From the NCBI RefSeq assembly GCF_042242105.1, contig NC_092034.1, forward strand, positions 1,398,644 to 1,462,643: a stretch of DNA of 64,000 nucleotides. Reading direction: 5' to 3'. Shown here in pieces: positions 48,242 through 60,784 of the stretch (position 1 is its first letter; every line of letters begins with the position of its first letter). A program made the position numbers and the translations under genes. The DNA comes from Pempheris klunzingeri. Taxonomy: Eukaryota > Chordata > Actinopteri > Acropomatiformes > Pempheridae. The notes under the pieces were generated by a model that saw nothing but the letters and a program-made list of their open reading frames with translations, made no database searches and was not told the origin of the DNA.

Positions 48242-51200
48242 CTAGAGCTCATCGTGGTGTCGACCGCTAGCTGACACTCTGTTAATGTTTGTAGCAGCCC
48301 TGATAGCAGACTTCATAGATGTCTCGATCCAAGCGTGAGGAAAGGCTGTGTGTTCACCAGCGAAGTGCACCCTGCCCTCGCTTTTGAAGAGCTCCTTAGC
48401 GTACTCTAAATGCTGGTAGGGGGTGAAGAGGGCGAAGGCACCTAAGCTGTATGGATCCGTGCTCCACCTCTTCACCACCACCCCTGTGCAGAGAGACCAC
48501 ACTTGCTCGCCGTGGATCTTTGCCAAATCTCTCAGAGCCAGCTCCTTCAGGTCTTCATCACTCGCACCGGTGAAGAGGAGTGAGTCATCAGCCCAGGTGT
48601 AAGAAGCCAGGAGGACGCCAATGGTCTTATTTGTTGGGAAACTGTGGCTGGGGTAGTAGATGAAACGAGAGGGCCTGTCCGTGATGCTCTTTCCTCCTCG
48701 GATGCCGTCCCTCTCCCAGAACTTTTCACTGAAGGTGAGGAGGATTTTAGTGGAACTGTCATAGTGGACTCCCCTCAGGGCCTCCATCTTTTTGATGGAG
48801 AGAGGTGGAACAAAGTCAATAAAGAGGGCTGCTTTGGCCGTGGTGGTTACCAAGACGACGTCGGTATAAAGGTCAGTAAGAAAAGGCTGTTGGCCTATCT
48901 GGTACGATACGATTACACCTTTATCTGACTGGCTGATACGTTTGACAGTGGAGTTGAGCAAAATAGGGACATCCAAGACATCTAGAAAAGCTTTGGGGAG
49001 AAGGTCAGACCCGCCAGTCACTTCCGCATACCTTAAAAATACACAAAAAACAACATATAAATCCACAAACATATATCCCAGCTGACATTGGGCAAGAGGC
49101 AGTGTCACCCTGGACTGGTCGCCAGCCAATGGCAGGGCCATATACAGAGACAGACAACCACTCACACTTACGGACAATTTAGAGTTACCAGTTAACCTAA
49201 TGTGCATGTCTTTGGGTTGTGGGAGGAAGCCGGAGTACCCGGAAAGAACCAACGCTAGCATGGGGAGAACATGCAAACTCCACACAGAAAGACCTCAGGT
49301 TCAAACCGGGATTTGAACCCAGGACCTCCTTGCTGTGAGGCAACAGTGCTAACCACAGCACCATTTTAATTAATTCTTGCAGAGAAAGTTGGCACAGCTA
49401 AAAATTCAAATGATTGTGATCTGTGGAACAGGCGTTCATGTCTGTTGAGGCAGCCAACATCACAGTCCAGGTCAGATTTAAATCTCGACTGGACATCTTG
49501 AAGCCAACATCGATCCTACCACAAGTGTAATCCTCTGAACACTACCTGCCCAGCTCCAGTGAACTTAATGCCTCGCTGGTGAAGACAGTGGAACATTTAG
49601 CACCTAAAGAGCTGGAGATTAACATTGGACACACATTCCCATTGGATGGCGAGAAACACAACTTCACATGAATACTAATGTTGCTGTGGGTCTGCTGGAT
49701 GTGCAACAAGGCAATTGTTTCCAACATGTTTTCCATAACAACTTTATATGGTGACAACATGTCAGTGTTGTGTTTACAGGTTCTTATTCCCCAAATGGCC
49801 AAAAAACATAATAAAAAATGCATTAAATGTTCTTGTGGTACAGACTTTAGCAATATAGTATACTCTATGCCAGGGCTAATAGTAACCCGCATCCATCACC
49901 ACAATAAAGGTACGCTAAGCTAAAGGTAGCCTCAGTAACAACTGCATGTTGGTTGAGAGTGTACATTTCTTAGTTAAGATCAAAATGTGCTCTGCTGCTA
50001 CATTGTGACTCCGTTTCAGTCCAAATATTTCATGTACAGATAAAGTGGAAAACAACACTGTATAGAAAAATGTAGAAATTGTCATTTTCCCAGACCTTCA
50101 ATGACTTTTTCTGGTTTGGGTCTTTAGAATTGAACTCTTCTGTGGATAAAAGATGAGAGTATAGGATATAGGCCTCACATAGTGCCGTCACTGATGTCAG
50201 TCTGGTCATAGACCATTTCACTCAGCGCTGTGTACATCATGCTCTGCTCATTAAGCAGCTCTCCAATCATTCGTATTGCTTCTGAGCTCAGATCGCCTTC
50301 TTGTATCAGATATTCCTGTAAAACAAAGAAATGTCATGCAGTCAGCAGCAAGACAGCAAGAACACTATACTGGAAAAAATTCTAGGGGAAAAAAGTGAAT
50401 TTTCACAGGGTCATCTTAAGTAACAGTACATGGGACACTTTTCTGTAGTCTCTTATCTCGTGTTTTTACATTTCTGTATTTGTCTGATATTAACATTCTT
50501 TAATAAACTGATTTTACTCTCAGAGGTCCCATTATGTGACTCACTGTAGTGAAACTTTAAGATGAAAGACAAGCTGTTCTTCAAACAAAACCTTAAAGTC
50601 AAACAATAGCAATTAGAAATGGCACACCCAATTTAAGTCGTTTGTAATGCACAAAAGTATCAGTGGTGATTCACGTTTTAATTCACTCAACACACAGTGT
50701 TATTGTTTAATAACATCTGAGGTTGAGGTGTGTTTTACCTTCACAGAATAATGGTCGAATTTTCTCAGCGCAGCCATGCAGCCACGAGCCTCAACGTAGT
50801 CTTTCACCTACAAAACAAGAAAAGAAAGAAGTAGTTTCATAATTTATCTATCTATTGTCACTGAAATAATGAAGAGACAGAGAGGTCGTCATTTATTTGA
50901 ACAAAGAAAGTGATCTAAACACAATTTGTCACAGCATCCTTTTTTATAGCGGATGATCCTGTTTAACTGATGAGCTCTTTCAATGCAGCCTTCATTCCAG
51001 TCAGATAATGCTATCAGTGTATAACCAGAGTGGTCAGGAAGGCATCTCTTTCCTCTTAAGAACCGCTATGGTTAAAAAAAGAAATAAAGAGTTGATATGA
51101 CAATCAGGCCTCTGTGTATCTGGAGTTCACTCACAATGTCATTTCCATTTCTTCCATAGCTCAACTTGTCACAGGTGTTTTTACTGTTGCTCAATTGCAA

Positions 51201-53699
51201 ACCATGTTGTTAGTAGTGACTGAAGGAACAGAGACCTGGAATGTCCAAAATGGACCACCGTTTTTATGTAATTCTTCTATGCTGATGATAAACTGCTGTA
51301 CAAAAGAGACAAATAGACTTGCTTGAATTGTGTAAACTTATTGTGATTCCTCACACTAACAGCAACCCCCTCTAAGTCCATCCTTCATTTCTTTCCTCTG
51401 TCTTGCATACCTTCTTTAAAGCTTGCTGTAGCAGCTTGTCAGCTGACTTCCCTTTCTCGCTGCTCCACACATTGTAATTCAGGACGTCTGGGTTTCTTTG
51501 CACTGTGTACGTCTTCTCCAGCAAGCCATTAACCAGGTAAAAGGTGTTGGGGTCATCTATGATGAATTCATTCAGTTTGACCCCCAGAGTTTCAGCAACC
51601 CAGAGCACAATGCTGTTGAAACAGTGGTAGACATTCCTGCATCATTTTTGAGATTTTAGTTAAGTGACAAAAAAGGTTGCGACAACACTGGACACTGGTT
51701 AGGCCATATTTTGATGCAAATCTGTTGCATTTGTTCATGACACTAAACTGTAATGTTTTATGTTATATATAATAGAAAAACTTTGAGTCTGCCCTGGAAT
51801 GTCAGTTTGTCTACTTTGCAATGTTAGCCTCAGAGGGGGAAGGTTACATGCATATGTTTATATGTAAATGTTTAATTAAAACAATATGTGACCTCACCGA
51901 TGAAAACTTGGGATCCTCATGGCTCCAAGTTCAGCATACCAGCCCTCTTTTTCATTCCTATGGGTCTCCACCCGCCCTCCAACACGACCACTGGCTTCTA
52001 ATATGGTTACCTTGTCAAGACAGATACAGACAAATAGAAACAGAATGTGAGGCAGTCATGTAATGTTTCAAAGGTAGTAGTTGGTGCTAAGTACGAGTAC
52101 TTTTGCTTTCCTACAAGTGCTTTTGCTTTAGCTTTTCTTGCTGCTGCTGATCACTACAGCTATTCCTACTGACACAGGTGCTAGTCTTACCTCAACTGCT
52201 GCAACAACCACTGCAGCTACCATTACTAGTCTACTATTCTACTAAACTACTACTGCTGTTGGTGCAGCTAACACAGATTTTGCTGTGTATAATAAGTTCT
52301 GCCACTTATAATTGCTGCTGGTACTGCTACTGCAAGAGCTAACTATTCTTGCTGCGATACTATTCTAACAATTCTTGCTAGTGCAGTACTGCCACTTACT
52401 ACTTCTTTTAGTACCTCTATTAAAAGTAATTGTATATATAATTTGGGTTTTATTCAATCTTAAATGTTCCTGATTTAAAAATGTTTTCGACACAGGGCTG
52501 GATTACAAACCAGGCAAAGTCAGAAACTGCATTTGGGCCCAAAAGGCCACAGCTTCTTTTTTTGGCAATTATTTTGTGGCAGTTTGATTTGCAAATGGGT
52601 TTGATGATATGGACCACTAACATATAATATGAACTGAGGTGGCAGGAGTCTTAAGATGGCTCCTGTATCTTTGATCTGATGTTGAGGCTCTTCATTATAG
52701 AAGCAAAATGTGCAGACAGCCAAATTAATTTGAATGTAATGATAACTACCATGGTTATAGGGGTTAGGATGAGCTGGCTAGAGGCCCAAGCTTAAAAAAT
52801 CTTTGATTGCACAGTTCTTTGTTGTGCAATGGTTCTTATAATGACATGGGCAGCACATCAGCCTGCTGCATGTACCTTGTGTCCTGCGTCTTGCAGTAAC
52901 TTAGCAGCCGTCAGTCCAGCCATGCCAGCTCCGACAATAGCAACGTGATGAGATGTATTTATGTGGGGAAGGCCGGTCATCACAGTCTGCAGCAACTCAT
53001 TGTAGTCATTGTCCTCCAGACAGTCAGCCAGATCTTCTTTCGGGCGGAGAGCAGCAGCATGGCTGAGGTACAGCAACACACTGACAGCAACTGGAAACAC
53101 ACACATAGAAGCACATTCCACCATTTTACTGAAATACTTTTTTTACTTTCATGTTTACATTTGACACTAGTCCAACAGTCAAAGTTTCTGTCCAAAAATA
53201 AAAGGGAGGTGTTTCTTCATCTATCTATCTATCATATTCCTGTACACTCCCATTAACCTGTCCTCATTTCATCATACAAATTTCATCATATGAAGTCAAA
53301 ACTTTATTAGTGTCAACGTGCTGAAAAAGCAGAAGTAGAACTTTCCTCAGTTGGTCTGAATCACTGACGGGCAATAAATTAAAGAACTGACAAGAGGAAA
53401 TGTGCACTTTTTGCACATTTCATGTTCACTCATTACAAATTATAAGTCATAATTGCTTCTGAGGTTATTCACTCCTTTCTTTTTCCAGACAGTTGCTCAT
53501 TACGAAACGATGACTGAAGTCAAGGGTCAAGGGTGGTTTCAACAGGAAGGTGTTGTAGATGAATGCAAGTGGAGCAGAGGAAATGTTTTAGCAGTTTAGC
53601 AGTGTGATGACAATAAAAATGCTCTTTAATAAAGTTAATTGTTAAAACATTTGCTCAAAAATACTCACATAATTTCCATTTTGCCGCATGCAGATCCAT
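48242..53699 (-). CDS. L-amino-acid oxidase 2 (HDEL-ending)
   Basis: Paralogue of the 41-45 kb gene with the same seven-exon structure: 53699-53669, 53090-52876, 52010-51898, 51612-51411, 50807-50739, 50315-50179, 49031-48242. They join in frame to 518 residues. N-terminus [20 protein letters not shown] is a signal peptide. FAD motif [17 protein letters not shown] and [14 protein letters not shown] are intact. The last exon is nearly identical to that of oxidase 1 and also ends RHHDEL. The middle exons differ more ([20 protein letters not shown] against [20 protein letters not shown]). High identity confined to the last exon suggests gene conversion. An open frame continues beyond 49031 into a repeat but the acceptor TTTTTAAG and the paralogue place the exon start at 49031. 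Confidence 0.9.
49085..49365. mobile_element. Fish interspersed repeat (SINE/LINE-tail type)
   Basis: Contains ACTCACACTTACGGACAATT, AGAACATGCAAACTCCACAC and GGATTTGAACCCAGGACCTC, hallmarks of a very common fish retroposon family. It lies in the last intron of oxidase 2, directly before the last exon, and is absent from oxidase 1. Confidence 0.7.
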
Positions 53700-54499
53700 C
53701 TCAGTTATTAACTGTGTCTTCTTGCCCTCTTTGGTGATATGGAGAGCATGAAGAGGAAGAGAAGAATACGATAGATAACATTCAGTTCTACTCAGGAAAA
53801 GTCCTGACTTCTCTGTCCGACAAAACTGGATCTCAGCCTGCAGAATGAATTCAGGAAACCTGATTCATGAGACTATGGGGAAAAACATGATCATATAATA
53901 GTGACTGTAAATCACTGATTTTTGTTTGAATTGTACAGGATTAAATTTATTCTGTAAATCAATTTTTTGATTTTGTCCTAATAAGTTACTGCTTTGTTAC
54001 ATTGTACATTGATAAAAAGTTATGTTTAAATGTATTTTTCATCCTTTAACTGCACTGGCTTTTAAAAAAATCCAGAACAGAATTTGAAATCTTTCTCCTG
54101 CATAATTTGCACCACTGTATAGACTGTATATTATCCATTATTCATACTATACACATATATCATTTAATATCTGCACTTTTGTACATAACTACTACTAAAG
54201 TACCCCATCAGAACACTGTACTCCCACAATGAAGCTTACTTGTGGTTCCTGAAGTCTTCAGAAGTGGTGCAGGAGGTAGAGCTTTCTACTATCAGACTAC
54301 TCTCTTGTGGAATCTTCTTCCAGTCTTGTTCTGGTAGGCATATACTGTACCTCCTCTTTGTGTAAGAGTACGCTTCCTTTATGATACAGCTTATATTCAG
54401 GGCTGGCTCAGGCCTTGGACCGGCCCCTAGTTATGCTGCTGTAGGCTGTAGACTAATAGGGGACTTTTACATTCTTCATGGTAAAAGGAAGTGTTTCCT

Positions 54500-55479
54500 C
54501 GCCATTGTTGCAAGATGCTGCTCATGTTTGGATCATTGAATCCTAACTTTTGAATTCTTGAATAATTAGAGCACAGCTGGAAACAGTCAGAGCGAGGCAG
54601 ACAGTCACATGAGCACCAAACACAGAAGGGCAGGAAGTCAAGGGCCCTGAAACGAGACGGAAAAAGTTGAACACCACAATAAAACCACAATAAAACCAGG
54701 TCACCACTGACGGAAGGAAGGACAGGACTCACCAGAATCACCATCTGAACAACAGATGTTTGATATTTATTCATGTTAAACTCCTGATAAGTTTCAGTAT
54801 CACAAAGCAAAAACTGTTGTCTTTAGTCAAACACACTGACGCTGTTGCTTCTCTCTCGTCCAAACACTCCACTGTCATCTGCGTAAGCGGGGAGACCCTG
54901 CGGATGTTACCTTACGAGTAGTTTCACATGAGGGCAGTTCGTCTTTGAGCTTATGTACAACTTTCAGTCCAGCTGAGTGATGGAACCCAAAATCACAATG
55001 GAAAGTTAAAGTGTCATACTCGAATAACTGCACTCTGTTTGGGTCCACATGAAGAAACACTGAATCTGAAAGAAAAAGAAAGTCACTTGATCTCTGCTAC
55101 AAAAACAAGGACAAGAACAAGTGCTGCCATAAGATTGTACAGTCATACCTGTGATGATTGATCAAACTTTTGTTCTTTAAGTTATTCATGAAGGGTCGGT
55201 TTAACTACTTCCAGCTCTTCTTTATCAAGAGCTTTATCAAAATGAATGAAAAAACTAACATACCAACTTTCTGATCAAGCACACAAAGCAGGAACCCCAC
55301 ATGAAACACTGGAGAGACAGAAGAACAGAGACACGCTCACATCATCTAAACGCTTCACCCATTCATACAGCTACTACAGTTACTCTTAAGAGTCAGTATC
55401 TTTCTGATAGAAACTCGGCACTCGTCCTAGAAAATGATCAGTTGTCACACAGTCTGGTGCAGAGAGCTTTGACCTCCAT
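54500..55479 (-). pseudogene. Decayed Fc-receptor-like (Ig superfamily) gene
   Basis: Minus-strand remains of a teleost FCRL-type gene. Start exon at 55479 (MEVKALCTRL); leader exon 55308-55263 (VFHVGFLLCVLDQK). First Ig domain 55067-54830: VFLHVDPNRVQLFEYDTLTF and GLKVVHKLKDELPSCETT, then a frame change into PAYADDSGVFGRERSNSVSV. The second Cys and Trp of the YWCE motif are lost. Second Ig domain from about 54750: MVILVSPVLPSVSGD, then no recognisable Ig strand pattern. Fish FCRL proteins normally read DSGxYWCE and SPVLPVxEGDxVTLxC at these places. No transmembrane exon was found. Confidence 0.7.
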
Positions 55480-55936
55480 GTTGTCTTCCCACAGACTCTC
55501 TGAGCATCAGACTGCAGTGTGAGGTCGCTGAGGACGGGTCTCTTCCTGTGTGCCTTGTTTTTGTTTTCGATGCAGCTCTATTTTTAAGAGTTAGACTGAA
55601 GCTCTTTTCTGCTGGTGTGATAGAAATATGCTCAGTGGTTAAATAGAGTTAAATACCAGTGGCTGAACCAAAGAACGAAGAAGAGCGATCAGCTTTGTGA
55701 GGCTGCAGGTAAATAGTGCAGTGCTCAAGCTAAAGGTTAATGTCTGATCAGCTGATGCTGATGTGAAGCAGGTTTCATGTTAACACAATCTGTTGCCAGT
55801 CAATCTACACACACACTCTCTCACACACACATTAAAGTCACACTTACTACTCTTCCCCCTGCACTGCATCATTCACAGTTTATTAAAAACACTTTTCCAC
55901 ACAGAGGAATTTTATTACACGTATTAATACACGTTA

Positions 55937-58900
55937 TTAAAAAATGTTATAAAACACATTTCCATCCAAATGTTACAACATAATATGGTTATGATACTAT
56001 TATTGTTTAATCTTTGATGAGCAAAACATGATACTTGACACTCTGAAGTGCACTTTAATATAAATGATAGCATAATTCCCATGTGTCCACAGACGCCCAC
56101 AGAGTGTGATGTTTCCAGGTGCAACAGAATTACAGGTGAAGAGATGAGTTATGGTCAAAGTGGATCATTAAATGTAGACACGTTTGCATTTTGTCTTCAT
56201 TAAACTTCTGAGAATCTTCATGTCTTCATAGCACGGGACCTTTCTACCTCTAGACCCTTGAAAACATGAATTCACCATCTGAGGTCAGCAGTTGTTAAGT
56301 TGCTGTATGTTTAAAGTAAAATAAGAATCTAATCTAATCTGATAAATCAGGTGGATATTGATGTGCATTTCCATTCTCTCCTCCTATATGTTATGCAGCT
56401 TAATAGGAAACTCCTAAAACACATTTGGCACAAAACCTGTGTGGCCTCCTAGTAAATATGGACAGCTGCTGTGTGGCTGTTCTACAAATCCTCAATAACT
56501 ATCACATGCACTTACTGTTATGAGCAGAAAGAAGATGGATTCAAAAGCTCATCACGAGGCAACACAGACTGTAAAAAGGTGCAGCTTTAATGTTGCACAG
56601 AAAACAAGGAGCAGGCACCAAAAAACCAGTCAAACCAAAAAGTTTACAAAAACAATGTACTAATAGATTCCAACATGATCAGACTGAAAAGACGTGAAGA
56701 AACTCTCAGTAACTCTGACTAAAGATGCTGGACCGCTGGAAAACAAGACAACCAGGTGGGGCACAGGTGGAAAGAAGAAGTTTCAAACATCTCAAACAGT
56801 TTCAGTCTTAATAATCACAATAACTAGAACTATTACAGTCCATCAGTGCAGGCAGCATTAAGCTCTGCAGTCAGTAGTGAAAACTAGACAAGTATCAAAC
56901 TATAATCACACAATAATTTCATTCCCATGTTCACACCTGACATGTACAGGTGTGTTACTGTATGTCAGGTCACTGATGTGAACAAAATAACCCAAATGTC
57001 TTTTGATAGTGTGAACAGATGAAGGTCTGAGTCTCTACTCTGAATGTTTCCTCTCAATCTCCTCCAGTGTCTCTTTAATGTTCTTCAGGTGGTTCTCTAC
57101 CACCGTCCTCCTCTCAGTCATTATGTTTAACAAAGTGTTTGTTTCATTCAGTAGTTTCTCTGTTTGCAGCATCAGATTTTCATCTATTTGTTTTCTATCA
57201 CTCAGCTGTTTTTTGGCTGTTAATGTGATTGTGTGAGTTTGGTCACTGTCTGTCATCTTCTCCACTGACTCAGTATCTTTAATGTTTTTGTCCATTTCAT
57301 CCATCTGATCTTTAAGTTGTTGTTTCTGCTTTTCAAGTTCCTTCTTCTGCTCCATCAGTGTTTTAACCACTTCATCCAGGTTTTTCTTTTTTTCTTCTTT
57401 CTTCTGTAACTCTTTATTCAGCTTTGTCTTTTTCTTCACCATTTTATCTTTTGCCATCAGCTCCTCTGTCTCTCTCTTTTTAGCTTCATCTGTGTGAATA
57501 TAAAAACAGGGAGCTGTGTTGAATATAGTTTAAACTGGTTTTGTCTATCCAGTGTTGCTTTGAGTAACAAAGAGACTGAACAGAGGAAAAAGTAAAGAAT
57601 AAAACATTTTGTTCATCTATTCACATATTTTAGAGAATATATAAAGTGTTTTATGACGGAATTAGACAGAAGCTATTTGTAACAGGAGCCTGAAACACAG
57701 TTACAAGATGATTTAGTCTTCACATAAACCCCTCCAGTATCATACTGGGATGGAAAAAATCCCAACACAGGATGCCTCTGATATTTGAAACTATATTGAC
57801 ATGTTTTTTTATTAAACGCGTTAAATTTCCAATGAAATACATCATGAATTTACTCTTTTTTTTTACCTTTTAAAAACATGAGTTTGGCTCATGGATAATG
57901 AGGCTGCTTCCACCATGAAATACAGAAATAAAACTTTCATCATTCAAACTTAGCAGTAACCAGTCATTTTGTTGAGCTGTCAGGGACACTTTGGGTTTTT
58001 ATGTTAAGAAACGTTAACGATTGTTATTAAAAACTGACAAAAAAAGAAGGAGACATGAATTAGATTATATAATCATAGCATTAATGTTGTATTGTTGCTT
58101 ATAAAGGACACATTTTTGTGTCCTTGTGTGAAAATCACGCTGAGTGACGCGAATCAATAGCGACTGTTTCATGGGCTTCTGTGAGGCTGTCATCACAATC
58201 AGAGCTATACTGGTACCTCTGGTTTGGTTTTGTCTCCATCGCCAGAAAACAAAGGCCACTGCAAAAGTAAAAACGAAGAAAACGACGAAGGTAACGCTGA
58301 GACGAACAGCATAACAAGACGTGACCTCGAGGCAGTCAGCTGCAACGATAAAGCACAAACACAGAATAGAATAGTTACAGGAAAACACACCTCAGCTGAA
58401 GGTTAGAAAGACGAGGATGTTTGGAGAAAGAACTCACCTGACACCTGGATGTGTGCCTCTCTGGTCTGGTTGATGGCCTTCTGTTGGACTCTACAGGTGA
58501 AGCTGTTGCTGCGTCTCTTCTCCACAGTCGCTCTGCTGCTGACAGCGTAGAGGTGGTCAGGACCCAGGACCTTCTCTGTAGGTCCAGCAGAGACCAGGTT
58601 TCCCTCCCCGTCCAGCCACAACACCTCAGGCTCTGGATACCAGCCTTTAGACTCACACTGTAACACCACCTCTCTGCTGTTTAAGTAAATGTCCGCTATG
58701 AGAGGTGAGGAGACAGAACCTGATGATGGGAGACAGAAGAAATGTACAGAAAATGTCAGCATGTTTATATACAGTGTGAAAGACGGGGACATTTACACCA
58801 GTACGACACTGTCAGCAGTGCAGATACAACTGCTGCCTTCACCTTAAAAATGGAACTGCTGTTGCAAAGTTCCCCAATGCTCCAACTGATGACATCGTAC

Positions 58901-59120
58901 TAGAGGTCTCCACAGAGAAAAAGTACCCTGCACCTAAATCTGGCAATTAGATTGTCTGAACCTTAAAACCTGATCCAAGATGTGGAAGTCATGAACAGAG
59001 CCAAGGACAACACTAGCAGCAGCATGACAAGCTGGTTTGAAGCTGTGACACTCATAAACTTATTATATGAGTAAATGTTTAACTGGAAGACACTAACGTG
59101 ACATGAGACAGCTAGATAAA
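55937..59120. repeat. Tandem segmental duplication, copy A
   Basis: Matches 60785-64000 with only scattered differences, in both introns and flanks. The offset is about 4.76 kb near the coiled-coil exon and 4.88 kb further right. The right edge of copy A is not reached in the window. Segment 55937-57034 is 3' flank without other genes. Confidence 0.95.
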
Positions 59121-60235
59121 AGATATCTGCTCTGTTGGAAAAACAAAAGCATTCTGTGAGAGAAGAAACACCACTGTACAACTAATGGTGTTTATCCAAG
59201 ACCCCATCATGGACGGCCTTTACGATGTATTCTGTCTCTTCAGTTAGACTTGCTAAAGGTTGCTTCAGCCTTGGACACATTTGATTGACTTAAATGTGTC
59301 TCAGGAGTGGGGACAGGCTGAAGATTTCATTTCTCTTTAAACAGAAACACCAAAATCATCTTTAGTATCTCACTGAACTCGATCCCCAACCATCTCCCCC
59401 CACATGGAGGCTTTAAAGAAAACCTGCTCCACTGAAGCCGCATAAAAACGTTCACAAACTCACCAACAATGAGCTCAACAGTAGAGTGTTTATCCTCTGA
59501 GGGAAAGTAGCATCTATAGATCCCATTATCAGACGGTTTCAGTGCAGACAGTTTCAGTGAAAGATCTCCTTGCTGCAGCTGCTCGATGGACACAGATGTT
59601 CTTCCTTTGTAAGACGGGTTCTGGTTAACCAGGTAGTCCCGACGTTGATACCACACATGGACAAATGTGGGCTCCAGGTCAGGTCTCCTCCACTCCAGAG
59701 TCTTGGAAACAGCATCTGCTGCAGGTTCCAGGTGGCATGGCAAGATAACGTCATCACCAACTGATGCTACTAGAGTCTGAGATGGTCCAACTCCCTGAGG
59801 CAGGCCTGGAAACACACATTGATAAGTGATCATTTTTCTCATGTTGACTTCACCTGATGATGTTTGTGTGTTAATTACCTCCACAAGAGTCTGTTAGGAG
59901 GAGGAGGATGATGGTGTGCTGGAAAACCGAAGCACTGAAGAAACCGAGCAGAGGTTTAAAGAACAATCCATCACTCAGGTGAGCCATCCTCAAGTTCTGC
60001 CACAAAGATTAACAGGAAAGACAGGAAGTATAGTAGGATAGTAGGATATATATCGTATGACTGTCCTTTGGCTGATAAATCTGGCTTTAAAAGGAAGAAC
60101 AGCTGCCTTCTGGCTTTGTTCGCTGTAGTTACAAACAAATTGTTCTGCCTCCAAAGAGCCGTTTAAATGAAACACGAAGGCACTTACCTGCTGTACCTCT
60201 GAGTCTGTTCTCCACTGAGACTATAAAGTGGTGCG
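57035..60235 (-). CDS. Butyrophilin-like protein A (IgV-IgC-TM-coiled coil)
   Basis: Type I surface protein of the butyrophilin/MOG/B7 group. A non-coding exon ends at 60188 (donor GTAAGT). Coding exons 59987-59879 (signal peptide, FQHTIILLLLTDSCGG), 59805-59464 (IgV), 58719-58438 (IgC), 58339-58217 (TM) and 57489-57035 (tail) join in frame to 436 residues. IgV has DVILPCHLEPA, the W of TLEWRR and DNGIYRCYF; IgC has VVLQCESKGWYPEPEVLWLD and SFTCRVQ. The TM segment is VVFFVFTFAVAFVFWRW. The tail is a highly charged coiled coil (KKKNLDEVVKTLMEQKKELE) ending KHSE. No B30.2 domain follows, unlike many mammalian butyrophilins. Ligand unknown; immune co-signalling is inference from the family. Confidence 0.88.
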
Positions 60236-60784
60236 GCCAAAGTCCTTCACGTACTTTGACTCAAGTCATAATTTCTGCAAGTATATTTCATTACAGCCTT
60301 TTATGGTCCAACTGATATTTGCAGTTGTTCCTCTCCAACTGACCTCCTGCTCTTGTGGCTGATTGTCTCAAGACCGTCAATAAGCTGCATCCTGTCGATT
60401 GATCCTGCAGTTGATGAGTTAATGAATAACTAATGAACTAGTTAATTATATCGAAGCTACACATTACATGGACAAAGGTTTCTATCACAAACTGACCCTG
60501 AGAAACTGGTTTATCTTTAACAGATTAGATTACTGCAATACTCTTTATACTGGACTATCACAGCATTGAACAGGAAGACTTCAATAGTTCACATAATCCA
60601 CTAGTTTTGTTCCTTCATGTATTACATAGTTAGATCCTGCATACATAAAGGTGCTGGAATGATTTACTTACTGGCCACCACAATGACCTGATGAACCCAT
60701 ATGATATTGTTTTTACATTTGTAAGTAGACGGATTACTAAATGAAAAGAGAAAGAAAAAGCTCTCTCTAACTGGCATTAGGTTA
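60236..60784. other. Spacer between the duplicated units
   Basis: Upstream region of butyrophilin-like A: CACTTTATAG about 30 bp above the first exon on the minus strand may be a TATA element. No gene or repeat is otherwise recognised. Confidence 0.35.

Noticed and set aside
49032-49285. N-terminal extension of the oxidase 2 last exon
   Set aside because: It reads through the intron acceptor into a common fish retroposon; the paralogue and the splice site put the exon start at 49031.
52497-52795. Possible hAT-like element starting CAGGGCTGGATTA
   Set aside because: No convincing inverted partner or target duplication could be found.
57035-57457. Coiled-coil frame as a separate gene
   Set aside because: It starts inside an exon with an acceptor at 57490 in the right phase, and its duplicate at 61794 has the same layout.
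58065-58216. Short tail of the TM exon read past the donor
   Set aside because: A stop follows after about 50 unconserved residues. The donor at 58217 joins in phase to the coiled-coil exon, giving one 436-residue frame. Read-through remains possible as a minor isoform.
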